Positions 1-7,149 of a DNA stretch of 64,000 nucleotides are shown here, one piece after another. The DNA comes from Pyrinomonadaceae bacterium (GTDB lineage: Bacteria > Acidobacteriota > Blastocatellia > Pyrinomonadales > Pyrinomonadaceae). The stretch is taken from assembly GCA_036277115.1 (NCBI GenBank), contig DASUNM010000027.1:558001-622000 (forward strand), read 5' to 3'. The notes below the pieces were generated by a model. It saw only the letters and a program-made list of their open reading frames with translations, was not told the origin of the DNA and ran no database searches. How positions within the stretch are numbered: the stretch's first letter is position 1; each line of letters starts with the position of its first letter. The translations under genes and the position numbers were made by a program.

Positions 1-311
1 GTCGTGATTACCAAAGAAGCCCCGAACTATCGGTTGGAGTAGAAAGAGTCCGCGAAGCGGACGTCAGCATAAAGCCTGGGGCGTAAGCCCCAGGAAACAA
101 ATCGTAAAAGGTTCCAGAGCCCGCGGAGTGGGCGACAGAATCAAATCTATTGTCTGTCGCCCGCTTCGCGGGCTCAACGATCTTTGTAGCGTATCAACCT
201 GCGGTTTCGCTTCGCTCCACGCCAGGCTTTATGTTGACACCTGCTCCGCAGGTTTGGACGATCAAAACACAAATTGCGCCGCTCTCAACTTTTCTATAGC
301 ATCCTCACGCT
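1..311. repeat. Non-coding stretch with hairpins upstream of the aminotransferase
   Basis: No convincing gene is seen in these 311 bases. The stretch holds several perfect or near-perfect hairpins: GCCTGGGGC-GTAA-GCCCCAGG around 75-95, an arm reading GAGCCCGCGGAGTGGGCGACAG (118-138) that pairs with CTGTCGCCCGCTTCGCGGGCTC (155-176), and CAACCTGCGG (197-206) facing CCGCAGG further on (247-253). A weak promoter-like pair, TTGCGC (274-279) and TATAGC (295-300) with a 15-base spacer, lies just before the ATG at 312. The hairpins fit the palindromic intergenic repeats found all over the window. Confidence 0.5.
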
Positions 312-1655
312 ATGACTGTTACCAGCGAATCCGTTGCAACTGAAGGCCTGACCGGCGAGGAGATCGTCGAACTCTGTCGCCGCCACACACTCTTCGAATG
401 GTCCGCACAAGCCGCCGTTGATCCGATTCCCATGGCCCGGGCCCGTGGGATTTATTTCTGGACGCCGGAAGGCAAGCGCTACATCGACTTCAACAGCCAA
501 TTGATGTGCGTGAACATCGGCCACGGCGACGAGCGTGTGGTTCGCGCCATCAAAGAGCAGGCAGAGGTCCTGCCCTACGCGAATCCTTTCATGGCCACAG
601 ACGTGCGCGGGCGGCTGGCGGCAAAACTTGCCGAGTTAGCGCCCGGCGACATTGACACCTTTTTCTTTACCAACGGCGGGGCCGAAGCGAACGAGAACGC
701 GATTCGGATCGCGCGTCTGTTCACCGGACGCCACAAAATTGGCGCGCGTTATCGGTCGTATCACGGCGGCACGGCCGGCGCGTTGACGCTGACCGGCGAT
801 CCGCGACGCTGGGCAGCCGAGCCGGGCATTCCCGGCGTCTTTCGCATTCCCGATTTCTATCACGGCGTAAACAAGAGAGAAGAGACAGCCGAAGAAGTGC
901 TCGCGCGCACTGAAGAGACAATCCAGCTCGAAGGCGCAAACACGATCGCCGCGATAATCGTCGAACCGGTGACCGGAACTAACGGAATTCTCGTTCCGCC
1001 CGATGGTTACCTGCAGGGCCTGCGCGCCTTGTGCGATAAGTACGGCATCCTCCTGATCGCCGACGAAGTAATGTCGGGCTTTGGCCGCACCGGCGAATGG
1101 TTCGCAGTCGATCACTGGAAAGTGAAACCCGATCTGCTATCAATGGCAAAAGGCCTGACCAGCGCTTACGTACAGCTCGGTGCGGTGGGTATGCGGCGAG
1201 AAATTGCGGACCACTTTGCGAAGAATGTTTTCTACGGTGGACTCACCTACAACAGTCATCCACTTGGCTGCGCGGCGGCTTTGGCAACAATCGCGGTCTA
1301 TGAAGATGATCAGTTGATCGATAAAGCGCGGAAGATGGGCATCGTGATGAGCGGTCTGCTCGACGATCTCAAAGCCCGTCATCCATCGGTAGGCGCGACG
1401 CGCAGCATCGGTCTCTTCGGCATCGTTGAGTTGGTGCGGAACCAGGAAACGCTCGAGCCCATGGCGCCGTTCAACGGCACTGCGCCAGAGATGCAGGCGC
1501 TCGGGAAGTATTTCCGGGAAGCAGGTCTCTACACTTTCGTGCGCTGGAACACTTTCTTTACGAATCCGCCGCTCTGCATTACAGAAGCCGAGCTGCGCGA
1601 GGCCTTCGCGATTATCGATAAAGGATTGGAGACGACCGATCGCGCGGTTGAGTAG
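312..1655 (+). CDS. Class III aminotransferase (PLP-dependent, fold type I)
   Basis: A 447-residue aminotransferase of class III, the group that includes taurine-pyruvate, beta-alanine-pyruvate and 4-aminobutyrate aminotransferases. Cytosolic, it would move an amino group from an omega-amino compound to a keto acid through PLP. Visible signatures are the N-terminal substrate segment with GKRYIDFNS, the phosphate-binding FFTNGGAEANENAIR near residue 120, IADEVMSGFGRTG near 250 with the ring-binding Asp, and SMAKGLTSAYVQLG, whose Lys (residue 280) should form the Schiff base. The length is normal for the family. The ATG at 312 matches the expected N-terminus, although no strong Shine-Dalgarno is seen. 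The substrate cannot be fixed from sequence; the TSAYVQLG context resembles taurine-type enzymes. It stands alone, with a palindromic repeat after the stop. Confidence 0.9.
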   Translation: MTVTSESVATEGLTGEEIVELCRRHTLFEWSAQAAVDPIPMARARGIYFWTPEGKRYIDFNSQLMCVNIGHGDERVVRAIKEQAEVLPYANPFMATDVRGRLAAKLAELAPGDIDTFFFTNGGAEANENAIRIARLFTGRHKIGARYRSYHGGTAGALTLTGDPRRWAAEPGIPGVFRIPDFYHGVNKREETAEEVLARTEETIQLEGANTIAAIIVEPVTGTNGILVPPDGYLQGLRALCDKYGILLIADEVMSGFGRTGEWFAVDHWKVKPDLLSMAKGLTSAYVQLGAVGMRREIADHFAKNVFYGGLTYNSHPLGCAAALATIAVYEDDQLIDKARKMGIVMSGLLDDLKARHPSVGATRSIGLFGIVELVRNQETLEPMAPFNGTAPEMQALGKYFREAGLYTFVRWNTFFTNPPLCITEAELREAFAIIDKGLETTDRAVE

Positions 1656-1674
1656 AAGAGGACATACCCAGATG

Positions 1675-1755
1675 ATGAAGTCAGTACCACCCGCGGTAGC
1701 GGGTGGGTTATGTGCAAAGAGAACCCACCTGCTACTGCAGGTGGCACTGACCTCA
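1675..1755. repeat. Palindromic element, GTCAGTACCACC family (copy 1)
   Basis: An imperfect inverted repeat of about 80 bp. It begins TGAAGTCAGTACCACCCGC and ends as the reverse complement, GCAGGTGGCACTGACCTCA. Inside, each arm carries its own hairpin (ACCCGC-ggta-GCGGGT and CACCTGC-tact-GCAGGTG). The same terminal sequence TGAAGTCAGTACCA recurs at 41862-41955, 49857-49950, 53038-53134 and 53960-54128. It has no coding capacity and looks like a MITE or REP-type element. Confidence 0.75.
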
Positions 1756-1778
1756 CTGCTCAGTTATCTGTCGATAGC

Positions 1779-2518
1779 ATGAGATTTTCCGTAATCATCC
1801 CCGCCTACAACGAGGAGAAGTTTTTGCCGCGTCTGCTTGAATCGATCAAGGTCGCGGTGTCGAACTATTCCGGCGGGCTCAAAAAGACCGTCGCTCAGAT
1901 CGAAGTCATTGTCGCTGATAACGATTCGACCGACGGAACGGCGGAAGTCGCAAACCAACACGGCGCGCGTGTAGTGCATGTGGCGAAGCGTTGCATCGCC
2001 TCAGCGAGAAACGGCGGCGCCCGTGCTGCTACGGGAGAGATTCTTTGCTTCATCGACGCGGACTCAGCAATTCATCCAAACACCTTCAACGAGATCGAAC
2101 GCGTGATGGGGACCCAGCGATACGTTGGGGCGTCACGGGCGCGGTACCGGAAAGAAACTCAGTGGGCCCGCTGATTACTCATTACATGTTTATGCCGATG
2201 GTTTGGCTCACCGGACTCGACATCGGTCTGTCATTCTGCCGGCGCGAAGATTGGCAGGCGGTCGGTGGCTACGATGAGACTCGCCTCTACGCCGAAGACG
2301 TTTTGTTTCCGTGGGCGCTCAGGAAGCTGGGCCGCAAACGTGGTCAGCGGCTAACGCGGATTCCAAAAGCGAAAGCGCTCCATTCCTCCCGCAAGTTCGA
2401 TCAATTTGGCGACTGGCACTATTTCTGGATGCTGGCACACGCATTCAAGAGTCTTGTTACCTGGAGTTGGAACGACGAGAAGCTCGCCGAGCGTTACTGG
2501 TATAACCCGGAGCGGTAG
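1779..2518 (+). pseudogene. Family 2 glycosyltransferase, split by a -1 frameshift
   Basis: A GT-A fold, family 2 glycosyltransferase of about 247 residues once its two halves are joined. The first half starts at the ATG at 1779 with the classic FSVIIPAYNEEKFLPRLLES, followed by VIVADNDSTDGT and the FIDADS (DxD-type) motif; it runs into a TGA at 2172-2174. The second half continues in the next frame with TGAVPERNSVGPL, VWLTGLDIGLSFCRREDW, and GGYDE near the acceptor-site acidic residue. The shift falls at a run of four G at 2127-2130. Adding one G would give RYVGGVTGAVPERNS, which reads naturally for this family. It is therefore either a recent inactivation or a homopolymer base-calling error. 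Nothing nearby identifies the acceptor. The preceding palindromic repeat lies within 25 bases of the start. Confidence 0.8.
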
Positions 2519-2607
2519 TCCAACGTCCCGAGTCCGACGTCCCAGTCCAAAGTCCTAAACAGATTCCGACTACCGGCGTTGAATTGGACATTGGACTTCG
2601 GACTATC
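2519..2607. repeat. Heptamer-type repeat, GTCCAA/TTGGAC inverted array (copy 1)
   Basis: Short repeated words such as GTCCAACGTCCCGAGTCCGACGTCCC and AGTCCAAAGTCC form the left arm, and TTGGACATTGGACTTCGGAC forms the right arm in inverted orientation. A longer copy of the same design is at 48273-48395. This copy separates the glycosyltransferase from the AraC-type gene, and its right arm supplies a TTGGAC that could act as a -35 box. Confidence 0.65.
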
Positions 2608-2619
2608 CCGCAGTAGAAT
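2591..2619 (+). promoter_or_regulatory. Candidate sigma70-type promoter for the AraC-type gene
   Basis: TTGGAC at 2591-2596 and TAGAAT at 2614-2619 are separated by 17 bases. The ATG at 2630 lies only ten bases after the -10 box, so a transcript would be nearly leaderless. The -35 word is part of the preceding repeat array. This is a sequence match only. Confidence 0.35.
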
Positions 2620-2629
2620 CCGCTGGCAA

Positions 2630-3043
2630 ATGTCTGAGGCTAAAGCCAAAGTTGGCAGCGAAGTCCACGAGCGACTCTGTCGCGCGCGCGCTTTCATCAA
2701 CGAGCGCTATCATGAGCCGATCAACCTGGATGAGATTTCCCGTGAGGCATGCCTCTCTCGCTATCACTTTCTCCGTCTGTTTCGCGAAGAGTTTGCCACC
2801 ACCCCACACCAGTATCTGATTGACCGGCGGATCGAAAAGGCGAAGGAGTTACTCAGACACCGCCGGTTGACCGTTACCGACGTCTGCTTCGAAGTAGGCT
2901 TTCAGAGCCTCGGCTCGTTCAGCACACTGTTTCGCCAGCGCGTCGGTGACGCCCCGGTGAACTATCGCCAGCGACAGCGCGAGGCCCAAAGCAAAATTCC
3001 GACCTGTTTTCTCGACATGTACGGACTGGGCGTGAAGGACTAG
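2630..3043 (+). CDS. AraC-family transcriptional regulator, DNA-binding domain only
   Basis: A 137-residue protein made almost entirely of the double helix-turn-helix of the AraC/XylS family. The first HTH covers ACLSRYHFLRLFREEF (about 42-57); the second follows the linker helix and contains VTDVCFEVGFQSLGSFSTLF (about 84-103), with the usual FxRxxGxxPxxYR ending seen as FRQRVGDAPVNYRQ. There is no N-terminal sensing domain, as in MarA/SoxS-like members. The ATG at 2630 was chosen over an upstream ATG at 2579 because the latter would translate the repeat array. The next gene, a VOC-family protein 230 bases downstream, is a plausible target; small AraC-type regulators next to VOC and SRPBCC genes are common in acidobacteria. 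Confidence 0.88.
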   Translation: MSEAKAKVGSEVHERLCRARAFINERYHEPINLDEISREACLSRYHFLRLFREEFATTPHQYLIDRRIEKAKELLRHRRLTVTDVCFEVGFQSLGSFSTLFRQRVGDAPVNYRQRQREAQSKIPTCFLDMYGLGVKD

Positions 3044-3200
3044 CTGAAATCCAAGGCGGGTTAGGCAGATCGCCCCTCCCCGCATGCGGGGAGGGTTGGG
3101 GTGGGGTTAAGGCGCGTCGCGTCCTCACCCCCTACCCGCCTCTCCGCGAGCGGAGAGGGGGAAGCAGCCGACGAGGACGTCCGCGCCTCCCGGCATTTCA
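3044..3200. repeat. G/C-rich hairpin cluster (CCCTCCCC..GGGGAGGG type)
   Basis: Contains CCCCTCCCCGCATGCGGGGAGGGTTGGGGTGGGG followed by CCTCACCCCCTACCCGCCTCTCCGCGAGCGGAGAGGGGG, that is, two hairpins in mutually inverted arrangement. The design is the same as the CCCTCTCCCTCTGGGAGAGGG repeats at about 45420-45470 and 45690-45765. No coding sequence is supported here. It may also end transcription of the AraC-type gene. Confidence 0.55.
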
Positions 3201-3272
3201 GCAATTTTCGAGAAGCCAGCCTTCGCTGAAATCTGTATGCTCCTCCGCGAATCTGGCGAAGGAGACTACAAC

Positions 3273-3704
3273 ATGATTACGAGAATGTCGCATGCAACGG
3301 TTTGGGTTAGAAATCAGCAGGAAGCGCTGGAGTTCTATCGCGATAAGCTCGGTTTCGAAGTCGATACCGATGCGATGGTCGGCGATGACTTTCGCTGGCT
3401 AACCATGAGAATTCCATCTCAACCCGGCTTTGAGATCATTCTGATGGAGCCGAAACCGGGATACATTTTGGATGAAGAATCAGCGGCGCAATTGAAAGCG
3501 CTGATGGAGAAGGGCGTGCTTGGCGGCGGAGTTTTCGAGACCGACGATATCCAAAAAACCTACGAGGAACTTAAAGCCAAGGGCGTTGAGTTCAAGGGAC
3601 CGCCAACTACTCAGTCATGGGGAACCGCGACGGTCATGAAAGATAACTCGGGAAATTGGTTTAGCGTCGGTCAGGACAAAGAGGCGCAAGCAGCTTCTTC
3701 ATAA
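3273..3704 (+). CDS. VOC-family (glyoxalase/bleomycin resistance-like) protein
   Basis: A 143-residue vicinal-oxygen-chelate fold protein. The first beta-alpha-beta unit is seen in MSHATVWVRNQQEALEFYRDKLGFEV, with His7 as the likely first metal ligand. The second unit is GGGVFETDDIQKTYEELKAKGVEF, followed by ATVMKDNSGNWFSV, where the family usually carries the last ligand. The start at 3273 has GGAG eight bases upstream; an earlier ATG at 3237 lacks this and is not used. VOC proteins include glyoxalases, dioxygenases and antibiotic-binding proteins, so the substrate is unknown. It sits 27 bases before a membrane-protein gene and downstream of an AraC-type regulator, suggesting a small inducible group. 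Confidence 0.88.
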   Translation: MITRMSHATVWVRNQQEALEFYRDKLGFEVDTDAMVGDDFRWLTMRIPSQPGFEIILMEPKPGYILDEESAAQLKALMEKGVLGGGVFETDDIQKTYEELKAKGVEFKGPPTTQSWGTATVMKDNSGNWFSVGQDKEAQAASS

Positions 3705-3731
3705 TCATTCGCCTCGCAAAGGAGAACTGAG

Positions 3732-4301
3732 ATGTCCAAACAAAACATTCTGGCAACCGTGCTCGGCGGGATCGTTCTCTTCATTTGGAGCGCAATTGCG
3801 TGGACGGCGATCCCCTGGCCGGGCGAACCGTTGCGTAGTTTCGCAAATGAAGCCGCGGTCGAAGCAGCGATTACCGCCAACGCGAGCCAACCAGGAATGT
3901 ACATCCTGCCCAATCCGCATCGGCCGGGAGTAACAGCGGAACAGGCCGATGCGCTGGCAGAGAAAATGATGCGCGGGCCGATGATGTTTGCGTCGATACG
4001 TTTAGGACCGATGCGTCCGTTCCCGGTACTGCTCGGGCTGGCCTTTGTCATGTACTTGGTGAGCGCGTTGATTGCGACGTTTCTCTTGTCGAACACTGCG
4101 GGACTGTCTTATGGCCAACGGGTCCTCTTCGTGATCTTGTGCGGAGTCCTGATTTTTGTAGGCGGCAAACTCGATGAATGGATCTGGTGGAGCTTTAGCA
4201 CGACCTACCTTCTGATCGAGTTCGTCGCCATCGTGGTGGGCTGGATTCTGGCTGGGCTGGTCATCGCGAAGTTCGCGCGCGGACGAACGGCTGCTGCGTA
4301 G
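3732..4301 (+). CDS. Membrane protein of unknown function
   Basis: A 189-residue integral membrane protein. The first membrane segment is at the very N-terminus (about 6-28, ILATVLGGIVLFIWSAIAW). A roughly 65-residue outer or periplasmic loop then includes a proline-rich stretch, and three or four more segments follow (about 96-122, 132-148, 155-184). The C-terminus is short and basic. A clear AAAGGAGA ribosome site precedes the ATG. I recognise no named family with confidence. It follows the VOC gene by 27 bases and is probably co-transcribed with it. Confidence 0.7.
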   Translation: MSKQNILATVLGGIVLFIWSAIAWTAIPWPGEPLRSFANEAAVEAAITANASQPGMYILPNPHRPGVTAEQADALAEKMMRGPMMFASIRLGPMRPFPVLLGLAFVMYLVSALIATFLLSNTAGLSYGQRVLFVILCGVLIFVGGKLDEWIWWSFSTTYLLIEFVAIVVGWILAGLVIAKFARGRTAAA

Positions 4302-4303
4302 TA

Positions 4304-4398
4304 ACAGGTACGCACGCCTCCGGGCGTGCTGAATGACCAAGAGCTGCCAGAGGCATGGCGTACCGATTAAGAGCTGCCAGAGGCATGCGTACCGAAGG
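4304..4398. repeat. Repeat with GTACGCA..TGCGTAC ends and duplicated AGAGCTGCCAGAGGCAT
   Basis: The stretch begins AGGTACGCACGCCTCCGGGCGTGC and ends GCATGCGTACCGAAGG, giving inverted ends. The word AAGAGCTGCCAGAGGCAT occurs twice, at about 4340 and 4369. A related element, GGTACGCATGCCTCCGGCATGC...GCGTGCGTACC, is at 11772-11820. Non-coding. Confidence 0.6.
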
Positions 4399-4406
4399 AA
4401 AGACAA

Positions 4407-5048
4407 ATGCCTAAAACCGCAGGCCAAGCGACAAAGACGAAATCGATCTACGGCGTGCATCCGGGCGTTGTTATGACGCAGAAGTGGATTGCGCAACTGA
4501 AAGAGAAAACCGGACGCACGCTCGAAGAATGGTTGAAGCACATCAAGAAGGAAGGCCCGCCGACTGAGCAAGCGCGGCGCGACTGGCTGAAGAATGAACT
4601 CGGTTTGGGGACCAACACCGCCTGGTGGCTGGCTGAGCGGTCAGTCGGCAAAGGCGAAGAGGTTGGCGATCCGGACGAGTATTTGAAAGCGGCGGAAAAA
4701 TACGTCGAGGAAATGTTCAGTGGAAAGAAGGCGCACCTCCGGCCGATCTACAACGCCCTCTTGAAGCTGGGATTAACAGTGGGCAAAGACGTGAAGGCGT
4801 GCCCCTGCCAAACGATTGTGCCGCTCTATCGCAATCACGTGTTCGCGCAAATCAAACCGACGACACAGACGCGCATCGATTTTGGCCTCGCGCTGGGCGA
4901 CACGAAGAAAACACCGAAGCGGCTGGTTGACACCGGCGGCTTCGCTAAAAAAGATCGGATCACGCACCGATTTGAAATTACTTCGTTAAAAGATATTGAC
5001 GATGAAGTGAAAAAGTGGCTGAGGGTTGCGTACGAGAGAGACGCCTGA
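4407..5048 (+). CDS. DUF4287/DUF5655-like protein
   Basis: A 213-residue soluble protein. The first 60-70 residues (MTQKWIAQLKEKTGRTLEEWLKHIK, then ARRDWLKNELGLGTNTAWWLAE) fit the DUF4287 pattern of a small helical domain. The second half (about 85-210) contains YNALLKLGLTVGKDVKACPCQTIVPLYR and DFGLALGDT, and ends with a helix that includes DEVKKWLRVAY, resembling DUF5655, which is often fused to DUF4287. Neither domain has an established function. The next gene at 5241 also begins with a DUF4287-like domain, so the two are paralogous at the N-terminus. The ATG at 4407 follows GGAAAGAC, a weak ribosome site. Confidence 0.75.
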   Translation: MPKTAGQATKTKSIYGVHPGVVMTQKWIAQLKEKTGRTLEEWLKHIKKEGPPTEQARRDWLKNELGLGTNTAWWLAERSVGKGEEVGDPDEYLKAAEKYVEEMFSGKKAHLRPIYNALLKLGLTVGKDVKACPCQTIVPLYRNHVFAQIKPTTQTRIDFGLALGDTKKTPKRLVDTGGFAKKDRITHRFEITSLKDIDDEVKKWLRVAYERDA

Positions 5049-5222
5049 TCGTTTCAGCCCCGTTAGGGGCCGAATTTATAGCCACCAGATCATAAGTGTT
5101 ACGAGAGCTCCTTTAGGAGCGCGATGTATTGAACGTGACCCTGGAACATCTCGCTCCTAACGGAGCTTAAAATCTGTTTGGAAACCGCGCTGCTATAAAC
5201 ATCTCGCTCCTAACGGAGCGAA
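5049..5222. repeat. Composite palindrome, GCTCCTAACGGAGC / TATAAACATC family (copy A1)
   Basis: Hairpin CCCCGTTAGGGG is followed by AGCTCCTTTAGGAGCG, then AACATCTCGCTCCTAACGGAGC and again TATAAACATCTCGCTCCTAACGGAGC. The tail word GATGTTTATAG, or its complement, joined to a GCTCC-n3/4-GGAGC hairpin is the family mark. Other copies are at 16196-16336, 38950-39105, 56128-56288 and 57214-57345. Non-coding. Confidence 0.75.
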
Positions 5223-5240
5223 GACTCGGAGACTTGTAAT

Positions 5241-5783
5241 ATGGCAACAACTGAAAAACCTCGAATGAGTGACGAAGCCGTCGAAGCAAAAACGGGCAAG
5301 AACTGGTCGCGCTGGTTCAAGCATCTCGATGCTGCCGGCGGGAAGAAAATGACGCATCAGGAAATTGTGGCGCATCTGCGTGACAAGCATGACGTGCGCC
5401 CGTGGTGGACACAGATGGTCGCCGTCACGTACGAGCAGGCGCGCGGGCTGCGCGAAAAGCATGAGAAGCCGGGCGGGTTTGAAATCAGCGTCAGTCGCAC
5501 GATTGAAGCGCCGGTCGCCAAGGCTTACAAAGCCTGGACAGATGAGAAGACGCGCAAGAAGTGGCTGCCGGCGAACCTTACGATCCGCAAAGCGACTGCG
5601 AACAAAACTCTTCGCATCACCTGGGAGGATGACTCGTCGCTTGCAGCCGCCTTTTATCCAAAAGGTCCCGGCAAGTGTCAGGTCGTAGCGCAGCATGGAA
5701 AGTTAAAAGACGCGAAGGCGGGAGCCAAGATGAAGAAGCACTGGAGTGATGCGCTCGACCGCCTGAAGGAAACCATCGAATAG
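5241..5783 (+). CDS. DUF4287-like N-terminus fused to SRPBCC (AHSA1-type) domain
   Basis: A 180-residue protein. Residues 1-70 are a short helical domain of the DUF4287 kind (GKNWSRWFKHLDAAGGKKMTHQEIVAHL, then RPWWTQMVAVTYEQARG). From about 78 the SRPBCC/START-like fold begins: FEISVSRTIEAPVAKAYKAW, TDEKTRKKWLP, then strands TLRITWEDDSSLAAAF and CQVVAQHGKL, and the C-terminal helix KKHWSDALDRLKETI. The fold forms a hydrophobic pocket; the ligand here is unknown. It probably belongs to the same small cluster as the DUF4287 gene before it, although a composite palindrome separates them. The ATG at 5241 is the first in frame and lies in the element border. Confidence 0.8.
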   Translation: MATTEKPRMSDEAVEAKTGKNWSRWFKHLDAAGGKKMTHQEIVAHLRDKHDVRPWWTQMVAVTYEQARGLREKHEKPGGFEISVSRTIEAPVAKAYKAWTDEKTRKKWLPANLTIRKATANKTLRITWEDDSSLAAAFYPKGPGKCQVVAQHGKLKDAKAGAKMKKHWSDALDRLKETIE

Positions 5784-5808
5784 ATTGAGTTTCCGCTTCC
5801 TGTCAGCC

Positions 5809-6279
5809 TCAATCCTCGCGCACGCGCAAGGCGAGTAACAGCGGAACGATACTCAAACCCATTAAGGTTCCGCGTACCCAACTCAAATACTGCCAACGCT
5901 GTCCGCGCGCAAACCACTCAGCCGGCGAAACATTCGAAGTCGGGCTGTTCTGAAAGGCACGCAGCTCGGGAAGAAAATACAACTGCGTGATGACAATCAC
6001 GATGGCGTAGACAGTCAGCGTAATCGCGATCAGTTTCCGCCGCGCGCGAATTTTCCAGTTCAGCGCCAGCGAGATGATGAGTGAGAGTATCGCCAGCGGA
6101 TGGATCAGGAGCCAGAATCTTTCCTCGTGCAGCGCGTAAGGACCGTTTACCAACACCGCTGAGTCGGGCAGCGCCGAAAGATAAACCGGAAAATAGACGA
6201 TGTGTGAATAGACGATGCCGCCGAGCAGGATCCCCATGAGCAGGATTGAAGCCATCAATGCAATTGTGCGGGCAGGCAT
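5809..6279 (-). CDS. Four-helix membrane protein, DUF1772-like
   Basis: A 156-residue inner-membrane protein with four hydrophobic segments (about 7-28, 57-74, 82-104, 131-150). The first helix followed by VYFPVYLSALPDS, and the C-terminal WQYLSWVRGTLMGLSIVPLLLAL, resemble DUF1772 proteins (anthrone-oxygenase-like), but the match is from memory and not certain. It is 12 bases downstream of the secreted protein at 6292-7056 on the same strand and may be co-transcribed with it. It converges with the SRPBCC gene, leaving 25 bases between the stops. Confidence 0.65.
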   Translation of the reverse strand: MPARTIALMASILLMGILLGGIVYSHIVYFPVYLSALPDSAVLVNGPYALHEERFWLLIHPLAILSLIISLALNWKIRARRKLIAITLTVYAIVIVITQLYFLPELRAFQNSPTSNVSPAEWFARGQRWQYLSWVRGTLMGLSIVPLLLALRVRED

Positions 6280-6291
6280 CTTGTTGTTCGA

Positions 6292-7056
6292 TTATTGGAA
6301 TCGCACTTTAGCGCTTCTACTCGTCTGAAACTGACCCGAGAATGTCACCGTAATGTTTGCTTCGCCGGATCCCGACAACTCTGGGGGCAAACGCACGACG
6401 AGTTGAGACATCCACGGAAAGCCGGGCACTTTTCGCAGATCCTCAGGCACCAGGTTGAAGGAACTCGATTGCGTCTGCGCCTGCACGGAAATCAGCGAAA
6501 GGCTCTCACCTTGATTGGGATAAAGGTCTAAGTCAACCAACAGCAATGTCAGACGCGTCCGTTTGTCCGATCCGAAGTAGTGGTCATTCGTAACGGCAAA
6601 CGGGTCGCGTGTGTGAACCACTCCATCGAGCGTCAGCGCGCTAAGCGAGTTGTCTTCGGTCAGCATTACCGGTGGCAGAGTAATAATCCGAAAGGGGATA
6701 CTCGAACCGGCAAAGTCGTGCGAGAAGGACCCGCTAATGGCTGGTCCCGACGAGACATGAGCCACCATCAAAGGGTTAAACACGTAAGTCGTCTTGTAGG
6801 GACGAACTCTGATGTTGGTGTTGGCGCCGATCGTTAAGTTGTAGTTGCCCTGGGCGTCAGTAACTACCACGCGCGTTCCGGTGACGTTACCTTCCGCGAC
6901 GACGGCTGCGCCCGAAATTCCCTGGCCGTTGGCTTGTTCAGTGACGCGACCTGTGAACGTGGCCGTCTGCGCGGCAAGCGCAGTTGCGCTGTAAATTACC
7001 ACGCCAAGAATTAGCGCCACGCGGGTTGGGGGCAAAAACATTTCTTGGTGCGCCAC
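6292..7056 (-). CDS. Secreted protein with carboxypeptidase-regulatory-like domain
   Basis: A 254-residue exported protein. An N-terminal signal peptide (about 1-29, ending ALAAQ) leads into a CarboxypepD_reg-like beta-sandwich (about 32-110: TFTGRVTEQANGQGISGAAVVAEG, TDAQGNYNLTI). The C-terminal 100 residues end in VVRLPPELSGSGEANITVTFSGQ, which looks like the last strands of the acidobacterial TIGR03437-type Ig-like domain. It has no peptidase residues. Such proteins are usually cell-surface or periplasmic binding modules. It is 93 bases downstream of lon on the same strand. Confidence 0.75.
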   Translation of the reverse strand: MAHQEMFLPPTRVALILGVVIYSATALAAQTATFTGRVTEQANGQGISGAAVVAEGNVTGTRVVVTDAQGNYNLTIGANTNIRVRPYKTTYVFNPLMVAHVSSGPAISGSFSHDFAGSSIPFRIITLPPVMLTEDNSLSALTLDGVVHTRDPFAVTNDHYFGSDKRTRLTLLLVDLDLYPNQGESLSLISVQAQTQSSSFNLVPEDLRKVPGFPWMSQLVVRLPPELSGSGEANITVTFSGQFQTSRSAKVRFQ

Positions 7057-7149
7057 GAAGTGAGCTGTAGATTAATCGGGATCGCTCACTCCGGACCTTC
7101 GTTGCCGAAACCTACCATTAACTCGAGTTCAAATCCAAGCGTTTGCGAG

